Origin: Aquatica leii
Lineage: Eukaryota; Arthropoda; Insecta; Coleoptera; Lampyridae
Length of the DNA stretch: 64,000 nucleotides
NCBI GenBank assembly: GCA_035610365.1
Contig: CM069433.1
Span: 170,454,882 to 170,518,881, forward strand
Reading direction: 5' to 3'
Position 1 is the stretch's first letter; the number at the start of each line of letters is the position of its first letter. Of the stretch, positions 20,348 through 31,262 are shown piece by piece. Made by a program: the position numbers and the translations under genes. Below the pieces are notes generated by a model that saw only the letters and a list, made by a program, of their open reading frames with translations, searched no databases and was not told the DNA's origin.

Positions 20348-22854
20348 ATGGATTACTTTAACTATATTAAGAATTCTCGTCAATATATTGTAATTCGAAA
20401 TTTTAAAAAGCAAATGCTGAATTTAAAAATATGGTTTGTTCAAACTTGTTTAAAAGAGCATCTTACCCCAAAATTTGTTTCAATTAATACAAATGTTGAC
20501 ACTAAACAGTCCAGAAAAACTTTAGAAGCTGGAAGAAGAACATGGATGAAAGAAGAAATAAAATCACTGTACAAAGAACTTAATAACATAAATATCAATC
20601 TTTATATTCTCCGCTCAAGATTATCTTCTGTATTACACAAATGCGAGCTTGATTACTTAGACTTTAGTATTAGAGATTATGTGTTATTTAGTGGTAATAT
20701 AATTTTTTCTAATATTTGTAAAAAACTGATTAATTTACGAAATTTACAGCCAGTTTCATTTTATTCACCTTCATATTATAATTTTTTATCTCATAATAGC
20801 AATTTTCATATTCCTTCTCTTTCTACACCTTCACCTAGTAATTCTAATACTTATAGTAATTTTGATTTCACTCTCGGATTCTTAATCTAAGTAACGTTAC
20901 TTTTAATTTCCAAGAACAGTTTTTGTTAAATTCAGGCCTTAAATACAATTTACCGGTTAATATTAATAAAAAACATATTGAAACTTTAGCAGTTTGTTCT
21001 GAAAATATAATTAATTCTTTAGATTTACCTAATAGTAACGAAATTAGATATGAAATTTATAATAAATTAAAGAAACTTTTAGACAATGCCAAATTTAATC
21101 CTAATTTTAATTCAATTTATAAATCTTGTTCATTTTTAAGATCAAAAATTAAATCTAATGATCTTATTGTTTCTAAAGCTGATAAGGGTAATTGCATTGT
21201 TATTCTTTCTCGTTTTGATTATATTAATAAAGTTGAAGATTTTATTAGTAAAGGTGAATTTAAAATACTTTCCAAAGATCCTATTTCTAGTTTTTGTTCA
21301 TCTTTTCTTTCATGTCTTCATTCGTGTAATTTAACTTTTAATTCTCTTGGAAATAGAAATATATATCATTTTAAAGTTATGAATCCCTCAACACCGCTTC
21401 TTTATGGTCTACCAAAAATACATAAACTTTCTATCCCAATTCGATCCGTTGTTTCTTTTTGCAATTCTCCTGTCTCAAAACTTGCTCCCTGGCTTAACAA
21501 TATTATAAGAACTTACTCTAATTTTACTAATCAATATTCTATACTTAATTCTTCGGACCTTGCTTCTAAGATTAAAACATTTCCTTTTCCTTCTTCATCT
21601 ATTCTTGTATCTTTTGATGTTGTCAATCTTTTTCCATCTATTCCTCCAGAAGAATGTATTTTTCTTATTCGTAATTTGCTTTTTTCTAATGGTTCTCTGG
21701 ATACTTACCAGATTTTAGATATTTGTTCTTTGCTCGATTTAGTTTTTAAACAATTTTTTTTAAAATTTAATAATAATTTCTATTCTCAATCATCTGGTTT
21801 AGCTATGGGATCTAATATTTCACCTCTTGCTGCTGAAATTTTCATGAATAATATTGAAAATAAAATCCTTTCTAATTCTTCTTTTTCTAATATGATTAGT
21901 TTTTGGTTTAGATACGTTGATGATTGCATTGTTCTCTTTAATGGTTCCTTAGATGATTTAAATAATTTTGATAATTTCATTAATTCTATTCATCTTAATA
22001 TTCATTTTACATATGAAATTGAATGTAACAACTCTCTTCCATATTTAGATCTTCTTCTTTTACGTGAAAATGAGAAATTTAGTTTTGAAATCTATCGTAA
22101 ATCTACTTACACTGATTGTTTAATTCCATTTTACTCTAATCATCCTTATAGTCATAAAATTGCTTCTTTTCGTTCCTTATTTAATCGTCTATTTTCTATT
22201 CCTCTTTCCAAGCCTGGTTTTAATAAAGAATTTGATACTATTAAACAATTAGCTTATAGCAATGGTTACCCTTCTCATGTTTTGAACAATGTTTTTGGAA
22301 AAGTTCGTTTATACCATTTCTTTAAAAATTTATCTCAAAATAAATCAGATAATACTACTATCTATCGTTCTATGTTTTATATTAATTATTGTTCTCTCTT
22401 TCTTAAAAATTATTTTAAAAAGTATAATATTTCTATTTCTTTTTCTACTGATCATAATTTAAAATATTTTATTGTTAATAATAAAGATTCTGTTTCTTCT
22501 TTAGATAAATCTGGCGTGTATAAAATTTCTTGCTCTTCTTGCAATTGTTCTTATGTAGGACAGACTGGTAGATAGTTTAAAACACGATTAAAAGAACATA
22601 TTTATTTTATTAAAAGGTATTTAAATTCTAGTATATCAAACACTTGTTCTTCTTTTGTTAATCATATTTTGTCTACTGGTCATTCTTTTTCTTCTGATCT
22701 TAATGTTAAAATTCTTCATTTTTGTAACAAAAGTACTTTGCTTAATCATCTTGAAATTCTTGAAATTCATCGTCTTTATAATGAAAATTCAGATAATTGT
22801 CTTAATGAAATTCTTGATTTAAATATTTCTCCTCTTCTTAGTAATAAATTTTAA
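20348..22854 (+). pseudogene. Near-complete Penelope-like element ORF with one frameshift and one nonsense codon
   Basis: The ORF spans about 835 codons, starting at ATG 20348. In order it has an N-terminal region (20348-20870), then LVSKADKGNCIVILS-type sequence near 21170 and LYGLPKIHK near 21400. The palm motif SFDVVNLFPSIP lies near 21611 and GLAMGSNISPLAAE near 21796. The catalytic box YVDD is at 21913-21924, and the GIY-YIG nuclease SCSSCNCSYVGQTGR at 22527-22572. Two lesions are visible. A one-base frameshift near 20870-20885 moves the frame so that SNVTFNFQEQ continues in another frame. A TAG at 22573-22575 stands where the inverted sister copy has AAG (lysine). The rest is open to TAA 22854. 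Few differences from the sister copy imply a recent insertion. Confidence 0.88.
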
Positions 22855-22944
22855 CTTACTTTTTTCATTTTTCTTTTCTCTTCTTTTTTTCATATCACCC
22901 ATGGCTGTGTATTTAATGTCAGTTTGAATTTAAAATTTTTTAAT

Positions 22945-23143
22945 TTGTTGACGTTTGTCATTCTATTTTATTTTTATGTTTTGATATAATGTGTAAGCTC
23001 TTTTAAATGTTTAATTATTTTTGGTAATTGATTTGCTTTTTAGTGTAACTGACGATGACAATTTGAATTGTTGAAACTAGTTTTACAATAAAAAAATTAA
23101 AACATTATTGTGGATTGACTTCAAGAAAATAAATATGATATTT
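22945..23143 (+). repeat. PLE flanking repeat (pseudo-LTR), 3' copy
   Basis: A direct repeat of 20125-20340 that ends near ATGATATTTA, just before the MITE sequence and the AATTATACAACT target duplication. Confidence 0.8.
23044..23087 (+). ncRNA. Hammerhead-ribozyme-like core in 3' PLE repeat
   Basis: Identical in layout to the motif at 20223, with a single A-to-G change in the stem II loop region. CTGACGA is at 23049-23055 and GAAAC at 23073-23077. Confidence 0.55.
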
Positions 23144-23261
23144 AATTATACAACTATTAAAAAAAGCGAATGTATTCCATACAAAGTGAGAAAAACTTCA
23201 TTATTATTTTCAATGTCGGGGGGCCATAACCTCCCCGGCGCCCCCTCTGAAGCCGCGCCTG

Positions 23262-23269
23262 CTTAACAC
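23262..23269. repeat. 8-bp target-site duplication, right copy (CTTAACAC)
   Basis: An exact repeat of 18430-18437, directly outside the hAT right terminus. Confidence 0.85.
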
Positions 23270-23520
23270 AGTACACAACAGGAATAATACTTCCAATCTC
23301 TTTTTTTTCCTCTTTTAGCATTACCCAGTGAGTAAGAAAAGACATTATCCAATGAATTACTTCTTTTATTTAACTTAGAAAGAACTTTAGGTTCTATGAC
23401 CATTTTCCCGGCGTTACGCAAATGGCAACTTATTTTTTTAACCGCATTCAGTGACAAATTGCAATCCAACTGTTTCATTATTGATGGGAGGCGATTTAGG
23501 TTCTTTTATCTTCCGCTTCC
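23262..23520 (-). pseudogene. Decayed transposon ORF, unit C copy, 5' part
   Basis: The minus strand continues the interrupted unit-start ORF. The frame at 23263-23478 reads NSLDNVFSYSLGNAKRGKKR, matching LDNFFSYSLGNAE in unit B. The hAT insertion lies between this part and the part at 17900-18437. Confidence 0.5.
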
Positions 23521-24530
23521 TTTATATTTTAATTTTCAATTTCGTATTTAGAGAAATTCATGTACGTTTTTTCCTCTTTACAATTGCTTGACTTGGTTGG
23601 AACAGGTAATTTTTGAATAGTGCACGTAAAGAGTGTACTTTTAGTCTAGAGAGAAGGCTGATATTATGCCACTTGGCAATTCATGCGTTTAATTTAATTA
23701 AGTCTTATTTTAAAATTTTCGTAATTTTAATCAAGTTGTGATTCTTTATTTTATATGTAACTGCGACATACCACGCAAGGATTGACATCATGATTTTTGT
23801 CAAAATTTGGTATTAATTCTTTAATCAAAACTTGTTTTTTTACCTGTCCAGTTGTTTTTACATTTTTGACCGCTTTATTAGAGCACCAACCGCTGCACGT
23901 AAATCGTCATGAGTCCTGTTACAATTTGTTATTGCTGTTCTTTCTTTCACCATTTAGCACAAGCAACAGTTATCATTAACAAAAGTCAGTCACCATTCAA
24001 GTTAACAGTAAGACACTTCAAATAATTTTCTAACAATGAGCCTTTTATCTTACCAACAAACTTCAAATCATTGTTCTGGCAAAGGACACCTAATATTATC
24101 TATTCGAAATTTTCTACTTACTCTCAATTTTAACAACTTTCTTGTCTTTTATTGGACGTTATTAAACTGCAAAAATTATATTTAGAATCTATTCATATAT
24201 ATTTTTATTGACGTGCTTAGACGTACATAAAAGATTTAAATTTTGGATTTAGTTCAATAAAAACATGTTTACTAATAAGAAGAAATATATTTTAAACCGT
24301 ATATATTTTCATTGTTGAAAATACTTAAAAAGTCTAACGTGAAAACACCAGATTTTCTTTAAAGCTTCATTTAAACTTTGTTTTTGTTAAATGTGTCTTT
24401 TACATCATAACAATGTACTCTTTTCGTTTTATTGTGAATTGATAATACTCAAATGTTATAACTCATTACTAATAACTTTTTTCGGGTGATTTTCAATTGC
24501 TCGGCGTACTTCGTATATATTTGTACACCC
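23520..24530. other. AT-rich stretch, nothing recognised
   Basis: No ORF with a recognisable product and no clear repeat boundary. The similarity to units A and B fades out here. Confidence 0.5.
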
Positions 24531-24544
24531 AACCATCATTGACT

Positions 24545-25243
24545 CGATTGACCATTACGCTGTTGTGTAGTAAGCTCTTCCATGTGTTCTTGAGGTGATG
24601 GCCATCTTCTTTGTTGACAGTCTGTGTTCTTTTCTATCTCTTAAGAAAGTCTCTTCCTGTAGTTCTTGGTCACTTATACGTTGTCAAAATCCTTTTTATG
24701 TCCCGTTTCACATATGTGTCTTGCTACTGCTAATTGTCTCTTTTTTTAGTCTCACGTCTCTTTTGTGTGTGTTTTTTTAATTTGTTTCTCTACTGTTCTT
24801 TCAACATAGCACTCTTTGCGCTAGCATGCTATCTTATAGATACTTTCTGTTTTTGTTTTTACTAGCCTGTTTTTTGCTGTTAGTAGATACTGTTGTATTG
24901 ATGTAGTGATGCTAAAGCGTACTTGGATCTTATGTTTTTTTAGTGTTCTTCTTATTCTTTTGGTGACTCCCGTTATGTACGATAAAGAAACTAAACTTTT
25001 TGTTGGTTTCGTTTCTGTTTGCTGTTTTGTCTGTTTTCTAGTGGCTTTCTTTGTGTCTATGTCTGTGTAACGGTTCTTCTTAAGTGATTTCTTGAAGTGC
25101 ATCTTCTTACTGGCTAGATGCAAGTCATCACTGATAGTTTTGGTTCTGGATAGCAGTGTGTTTATAAGAGTTTTCTTCTGTACTGGAAGACGGTGAAAGC
25201 TGGCGTATAGATATTTGTTAAAATTCATCTTCTTCCTATGCAC
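24545..25243 (-). pseudogene. Penelope-like remnant, second family, C-terminal part
   Basis: The minus-strand frame 25243-24821 has the PLE thumb/linker layout. It reads YASFHRLPVQKKTLINTLLS, LASKKMHFKKSLKKNRY, then SLSYITGVTKRIRRTLKKHK and ESIYKIAC, where the GIY-YIG domain begins. After a stop, frame-broken pieces of the nuclease follow down to about 24545: a CYVERT-type piece, then ICETGHKK-type and DGHHLKNTWKSLLHNS. Its linker sequence differs from the 18.6-23.1 kb family, so it is a separate, older lineage. No reverse transcriptase palm motif is left. Confidence 0.75.
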
Positions 25244-25259
25244 TGCGTGTTAGTTAGTT

Positions 25260-26590
25260 TTTTCTTGAGTTATCTTTGCCATTAAATCCAAGAAAAGTAA
25301 ATTAAAATTTTGAGAAGAAGCTTACTACGTAACACCGCCACGGTCAATAAAACGATAGAAATAGTCATCTTTAAGCAACTGGCAGTATGAACAGCAAAAC
25401 GTCAAACGCAAGTTTTTGCACGCGGCGAAGCTCGGAAGAAGTTATTAGTAACAAATGACAACTATCATGGAAGCCTGCGTAGGCAACTCATTGTTTTTTA
25501 CTCAAAATACAAGTTTCTTTATTCTTTACTGTTTTATTTGTTTTATTCTTATTTCGGCTTTCATTTATTTTTGTAACTTAAAAAATAATGACTCTTTTGT
25601 TCTTTTGGTATAAACATTTCGAACGTGGCTTTATATGTATGTACCAATTACTTTATTTAGTTTAATTAATTTAAGTAAACAATTTGTTTATAAAATCAGA
25701 TCAAATAGTATAAATTAATATACAAATTAGGTGCTTTAAGATCTATTTGTACTTATTGGTCCCATTTGCGTAAAAAATTATATTTTTTGACGATGTAGGT
25801 AACTACGTGGTGATGTTGATATATAACTACGATTTAGTTAACAACGGCGTCAGCTAACGACATAGTTAACTAATATTTATACAACCGGACTTTAATGATT
25901 TTTGCACTCCAGTTCAAATTTTTTATCTTGCATTCATCATATTGTATTTGATTGGTTCTAGAAGTCTTCTGCATTACTTAATTATTCAAATTATGAATAA
26001 AATAAATAGCTTTTTTGTTTACAATACAGTAAAAACTACACTTATGATAAAAATCTTAAGTTTAAATAATTGTCAATCAAATTTTTTATTATAATTTTTT
26101 TGCACTATTGCTTCATTTTTTGTAGTTACCATGCAAATTTTTAAGATAATGTGTTGGATTTACTAGTTGTTAGGCGCAACTTGTCGGTAAGTTTATCTAT
26201 GATTTATTAACAGTTCTATGTCGGTAAGGATAGGACAAGTTGCGTGTAGTCGTGAATGCGACCGACAAATTATATGCTAACAATTATGACACCGTGACAA
26301 CACTAAACTGGTTAAAGTGATAAATTTTACATTTTCATATAAACTACTATTAACGAAACTATATACAAGGTAATAAGAAGAAATCGCAGCAGAGCATTTC
26401 AATGCAAAATTTTTAAAGTTGAATTATTTGGTTTTTTAATTATTTAAAAAAAAATGTAGAACAACGTTTTATTAAAAAAATTATTCATTCAAACTATTCT
26501 ATACAATTTTGTATTTCCCAAAAAAATTAAAAAATAAAATTCTACTAAAAAAATTGATAATACTATAGAATTATAAAACCAAACAAGTGG
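25260..26590. other. No gene recognised
   Basis: AT-rich sequence. A short inverted pair (CGCAACTTGTC at about 26173 and GACAAGTTGCG at about 26235) is present. No coding region or known element is supported. Confidence 0.5.
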
Positions 26591-27910
26591 ACTTACATTT
26601 AAGTGTCATTAAATTTCATCTATTTTATGAGTAATTATAAAACCATAAAACAAGTAATGGAAAATATTTTATTTATTTTAACAAAAAAAAGATGAAATTA
26701 CAGCTAAAATATAAAACTATAGCAACTCTGTGGTAATATTGCCGTCTGACATTTGCTAATTGATATTGTCATATCTTACCGCACTCGACTTGAACACAAT
26801 TTCTCAGTGCTTTTAGATTTTGAAATGTTCGTTCAGAATAAATCCTAGATTTTAAATGTCCAAATTACCGAGCGTCTAGGTAATATTTCTATTCTTAAAA
26901 TTGCTGTCTAAATATTATTGAAATAAATTGGATATTATTGTTAACAAAACTACTTAATTACACTTAAATTAATTTTTAAATCTCGAATTACAATTACAGC
27001 AGTGTTTTAGGAAAGTACTGACCAATTTGTTAAAATAAAAATAAATTTATCTTGCGCAGCTCTTAAAACTTTTATATAAAAATTTTGATGATTACTAAAA
27101 TTCTAACTCGTGTTTGAAGACGATTCAAAATACATAATGATTTTTTTATACGTGCACGATGCTTATTGGAATCACAAATTAATGTTATTAGACGAGTAAT
27201 GTTATCGGTTTATTAAAGAACGAGCCGAACGTGTGCTATTACATAAAAAAACATCGTTTATAGTAATCTTAATTTTGGTTCATGTTATCAATTATTTTCT
27301 CAGGTTTGTTTCTATCTACAAAAAACTTATTTTGAATGAATTTTTTAACCAAATTTTATTCGGTGCATGTGAATTAAATTAAAAAGAGCACTTTTTTGTT
27401 TATTTAGAAGCTAAAGTGATATCAGACATATCTTTGTTGATTGAATCAGTTCTGTATTAACACTTTGCAATGGGCGACGCAATAAAAAGAAGTGATCTAA
27501 GCCTATAAGAGAAAATTACAGATTATTCAACAATATAATAAGTTGTAAAAAAGCGGAATGCACTTTAAATTTAGTATTGGCCCACATACAGTACAAAGTT
27601 CTCGTTTAAAATTTTTTATTTGTCGCTATGTCACAATAACGCATTTACCCATATCTCCTACGTTGCTCATGATCACATCGACAACAAAAAATTCCGAATA
27701 TTGTAATACTGTAATAACTTTCCATAGTTATTTTGAAAAAAAAATGTTCTAAATGCTTAAAATAAACTATATCCTGCAAAAAGTATATTATTAAATTAGT
27801 TGTATAAACAGTCTATTGTTGAACAAGTGTTTGGGGCATGACGAGCATTTTTGTAAAAACATTTTGCTATGGTGAAACCAAGATTTGTCATCTAGGAAAA
27901 TTTCTTTTTA
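26590..27910. repeat. Dispersed duplicated block X
   Basis: It is closely similar to block Y, 40735-41497 plus 44165-44500. X is continuous across the point (about 27556) where Y is interrupted by a 2.7-kb segment holding receptor exon 4. A short frame at 27558-27752 also exists in Y (44143-44349), but its sequence gives no recognisable product. A further matching piece is at 29790-29935 (Y: 44855-44990). Confidence 0.75.
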
Positions 27911-28079
27911 GTCAATTGCAAGGTGTTGCCATGCTCACAATGATATGTCAAAAACAAAGTGATCAATTGATGCAATCTCAAAGTTTAAAATGATTATGTA
28001 TTTTGCTTATACGTAACTAACGGCAGAAGCTAAGCACATATCCAACATTAAACATACTCACAAGTGCATTATTTAAGTC

Positions 28080-29700
28080 GCATTCACTTTGAAACGTAAC
28101 GAATACTCAAGGAAATTTAAAACAACGATGCTGATGACTGCAAATTATGTACTTATTGCTGCTGTTATCAGCAGTCATGCCATTCTCTGTACTTTGCTTA
28201 GTTTTGCAGCTGTGCTTTTCAGGTTGGTTTTCTCATACCATACAAGCGCACCGTATGTGATGATGGGTCTTGTTATCACAGTATATAACCATGTGGTCAT
28301 TGTGGGTTTTAATCCCCATGTGTGCCCGACCATCCGTTTGGTTGTATTAAGAAACTAAATGACCTTTGTTGTGACTTTTTCTAGATGACCATTGAAAATC
28401 AGTCTAGTATCAAGAGCGTGACTCCGTACATCGTAGGTAGTTTTATGTCATCCGTTTTCCGTCGTTTGATAAACAGAACGATTGCCGTCGCAGTGTGTCA
28501 ACACCGTGCCTTGTGGGCTCCCGCCAGCCACTATGACTCCCGTTTGTTTGGTACCTCTAAGTCTTGGTGCTTAAAAACTTCAGTTAACGATGAACCCGGG
28601 AAGTGTTTTTGCAGTAATTCTTGCAGAGTGCCTTCAACCGAGTCTGTAAACTTTTCGCTTTCAGTCAACAAAAAACCGATGTTTTCAGTACGGTTTTTGC
28701 TCAGAGTTTTTTAGAATCGAGACTTGTTGTTGGTTATCTACGTCTCTACAGTACCTTCTCCATGAGTCTCTTTTTGCTTTTTAATTGCATTGTTGTATGT
28801 TGTGAGGCCGGTTTTGTATTCATCCCAGTCTCCGCTTTTTTGGCTGTATTAAATAGCCCTCTGCTGCGTGCCCTTGCTTAGTCAAGCTCTCTGTTCCACC
28901 AAGTTATCCTGTTGGAGGTTCCTTTGACAATTTTGGACAGCTTCCTTCAAATTCCAATTTTAATGAATCAACAATAGTGTCCGTCATTAGTTCTAGCTTG
29001 TGCGTTGATCTTGCAGCTGTGGGACAGTCTTTGATTTGGCCTAGGTCAGTTTTTTTGGGTTTCTGTATTCCATTAAGAGTTCCATGTCCGATTTAATGTT
29101 GAATCAAATGTATCTATGATCAGATAAAGAAGGTTCATCTGATGTATGCCACATTTTTATGACGTTGCTTGCTATTAGACTTGGTAGTCAATAACTTCAC
29201 TATGCGACACGGTTATAAACGTAGGCGCTTCTCCGTTATTTATTATGTCTACATTGCCTTTTAGAATAAATTCTAAAAGTATTAAACCTCTTGGATTTGT
29301 GTTTGTGCTCCCCCACAAGGTGTGGTGTGTATTGTTTGTTGGTACCACTGTTAATCAGCATGTGGATTTTTTTTGGTACCGGTGGTCATGTCTAGTTGTA
29401 GGTAACCGGATCCGATCATGAACTTCCTTCTGAATGCTGGGTTGTGCACACGTTGGGCTGCAAGCAGTGATCTCCCTGGATCGTTCAACCTTTTTATTGT
29501 TTTCTTGTGGATCCACGGCTCCTGGACAAGGGCAATGTTAATATTGTGTGTCACGATATAAGCACTGAGGGCCGCTGAGGGTGCCCCACAGTGATGTATA
29601 TTTATTTGAACGACTTTCAGCATTAGATTTGCCGTCAGCACGCTCTTTCTGGCTCTAGATGTACATACATTGCCTTGTGGACATCACTTGTAGCATCCGG
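28080..29700 (-). pseudogene. Non-LTR retrotransposon remnant with internal deletion
   Basis: On the minus strand an apurinic-type endonuclease N-terminus is open at 29641-29351 (LKVVQINIHHC, INIALVQEPWIHKK). It is followed by broken pieces of the region between endonuclease and polymerase (KSGDWDEYKTGLTTYN, then LLQKHFPGSSL). Next comes directly the C-terminal part (TWGLKPTMTTWLYTVITRP and ITYGALVWYEKTNL, about 28360-28170). The order is that of LINE ORF2 proteins with an APE endonuclease, of the R1/Jockey/LOA kind. The polymerase palm with its FxDD box is missing, so a large internal deletion has occurred. The exact clade is not settled. Confidence 0.75.
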
Positions 29701-29937
29701 AAGCATCCCGGAAGCCAAGTGATAACCTTCTTGGGCGCAGAAAAGTTTTTGAGATAAATAATCTCTAGTTCCTTTTAATTATAAAAATTAAAAAAAAAGA
29801 ATTATTGGTATTCGCGCAGGAATACATATCAGGATCAAAAAATTAAAATATTTTACATACCTAATTTTCAGAATATTAGGTGTTAAAGTTTATAAGTCAT
29901 TCGTACATGCTCATAAACATTGTTTCAAAACTGTTCT

Positions 29938-29998
29938 GCAACTCCAACTTTAGCAAAACTGTTCTGCAACTCCAACTTTAGCAAAACTGTAAACCGCG
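29938..29998. repeat. 28-bp direct repeat, two copies
   Basis: AAAACTGTTCTGCAACTCCAACTTTAGC occurs twice head to tail, followed by the first eight bases of a third copy. Confidence 0.85.
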
Positions 29999-30139
29999 CT
30001 TCATCTATTCGAATGATTAGTAATTTTATATTCACTAACATTCAAGTTAATTCTATTTGCTGACAATTTTATCCATTTTCTTATCTTGTTTATGCTTTTG
30101 GTATAATCGTATATTTTTGTACCATCCTACAGATTTTTG

Positions 30140-31262
30140 TTGATCACAGAAACGATTGCCGTCAGAAATAATTTGTTTGCAAAAAAATCTTACAGGACAC
30201 ACATCTTGATCTACAATATTCTGTGCCAACCATTTACTAACTGTAGATTTTTGAACATTACCATAAGTTTTTGAAAAGACAGAATTGTACTCGATGCGGT
30301 TTCCGCCATCTTTTCTTCTTTAAGAAAATAATCTTAACATCTGACTGCGTCAGTTCTTGGCTTAGCACTTGCATCATTTGATTTTTTAAATTTGATATTT
30401 GTAAACGGGCCAATGCTACAGTTAAATTCATTCTAATACTTTCCTATTAACATTGTTGAAATCACATTCCAAAGCGTTTTAATAACCGTTTTTTTAAATA
30501 ATCTTTGCCTTCACATATTGTATGGCCAATTATTCGTAATATTTTTCAAATTTAAATAATATCTTTAGATGTACTCTCATTGTGACATTGCTACCCCCCA
30601 CATGGGCGCTTGAGAGCTGGTATTTGCGGTGCTGCACTGACCAACAAAGATCGTCCAGAAATATAGAGTTTGAAAAAAAGGTGCCATTCCGAGTTAAACA
30701 CTAAACACGGACCAGGATCTAGTGTTTGCGATAGATTACACAACACTCCATGCGTGCGAAGTACCCGCCGGTGCGGTGATTCTCTATTAAGATTCGTACT
30801 CAATTTTATTCGATTTTCTATTTGCAGAGATATCGTTTTTGCGTTAAAAACAAAAGTTATGAGTTTTTATCACTTATTGGAAAAGCTTGTAACTTTTATT
30901 TAGAACGAAACTGAATTTTTTTGCAGTAACAATGATGTCATTGGTCAATTTAAATAATATTCATTAACATCGCTAGCTTATTTTTCTGGAGTGCATGAAT
31001 CAACATAGTTTTATTTTCTTTGTTACCATAGTTTCTGAAAGGTTTTTTTTTTTAATTTTTTTTACTTTCTGTGAACATGTGATTGTTCAATTAGGTAGTT
31101 AATTGAAATCATTTACAGATTTTAAAATCTTATCTAAAATTTATAGTTAAACAAAACAAGGTCACTTACAGTTTTTTTCAAAATCTTCTAGTTGTGTATA
31201 TTGATTAGACGTATTCGTGGAACATGCGATACCTAAAGTTTTAATATCTTTAATAACGTTTT
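30140..31262. repeat. Segmental duplicate D, part 1
   Basis: It is similar to 56243-57355 over most of its length. Recognisable shared pieces are CAGAAATAATTTG, CATTGCTACCCCCCA and CCAGGATCTAGTGTTTGC. The two copies differ by indels. No gene is supported in either copy. It continues at 33209 after an insertion. Confidence 0.7.

Larger units (their letters stand above)
18438..23261. mobile_element. hAT-type MITE carrying a nested Penelope-like inverted pair
   Basis: Terminal inverted repeats are CAGGCGCGGCTCCAG at the left and, reversed, CAGGCGCGGCTTCAG at the right, matching at 14 of 15 bases. They are flanked by the 8-bp duplication CTTAACAC. The CAG-starting termini and 8-bp duplication fit the hAT superfamily. 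Excluding the nested PLE (about 18626-23143), only about 300 bp of hAT sequence remains. The host element was therefore a non-autonomous MITE with no transposase. A run of G residues lies at about 18486-18499. Confidence 0.85.

Noticed and set aside
19566-22000. Additional frames at 19566-19754, 19838-20032 and 21786-21980
   Set aside because: They are shadows of the PLE reverse transcriptase in other frames or on the opposite strand.
28089-28881. Three overlapping plus-strand frames of 86-109 codons
   Set aside because: They are antisense to the non-LTR retrotransposon remnant, whose recognisable protein pieces read on the minus strand.
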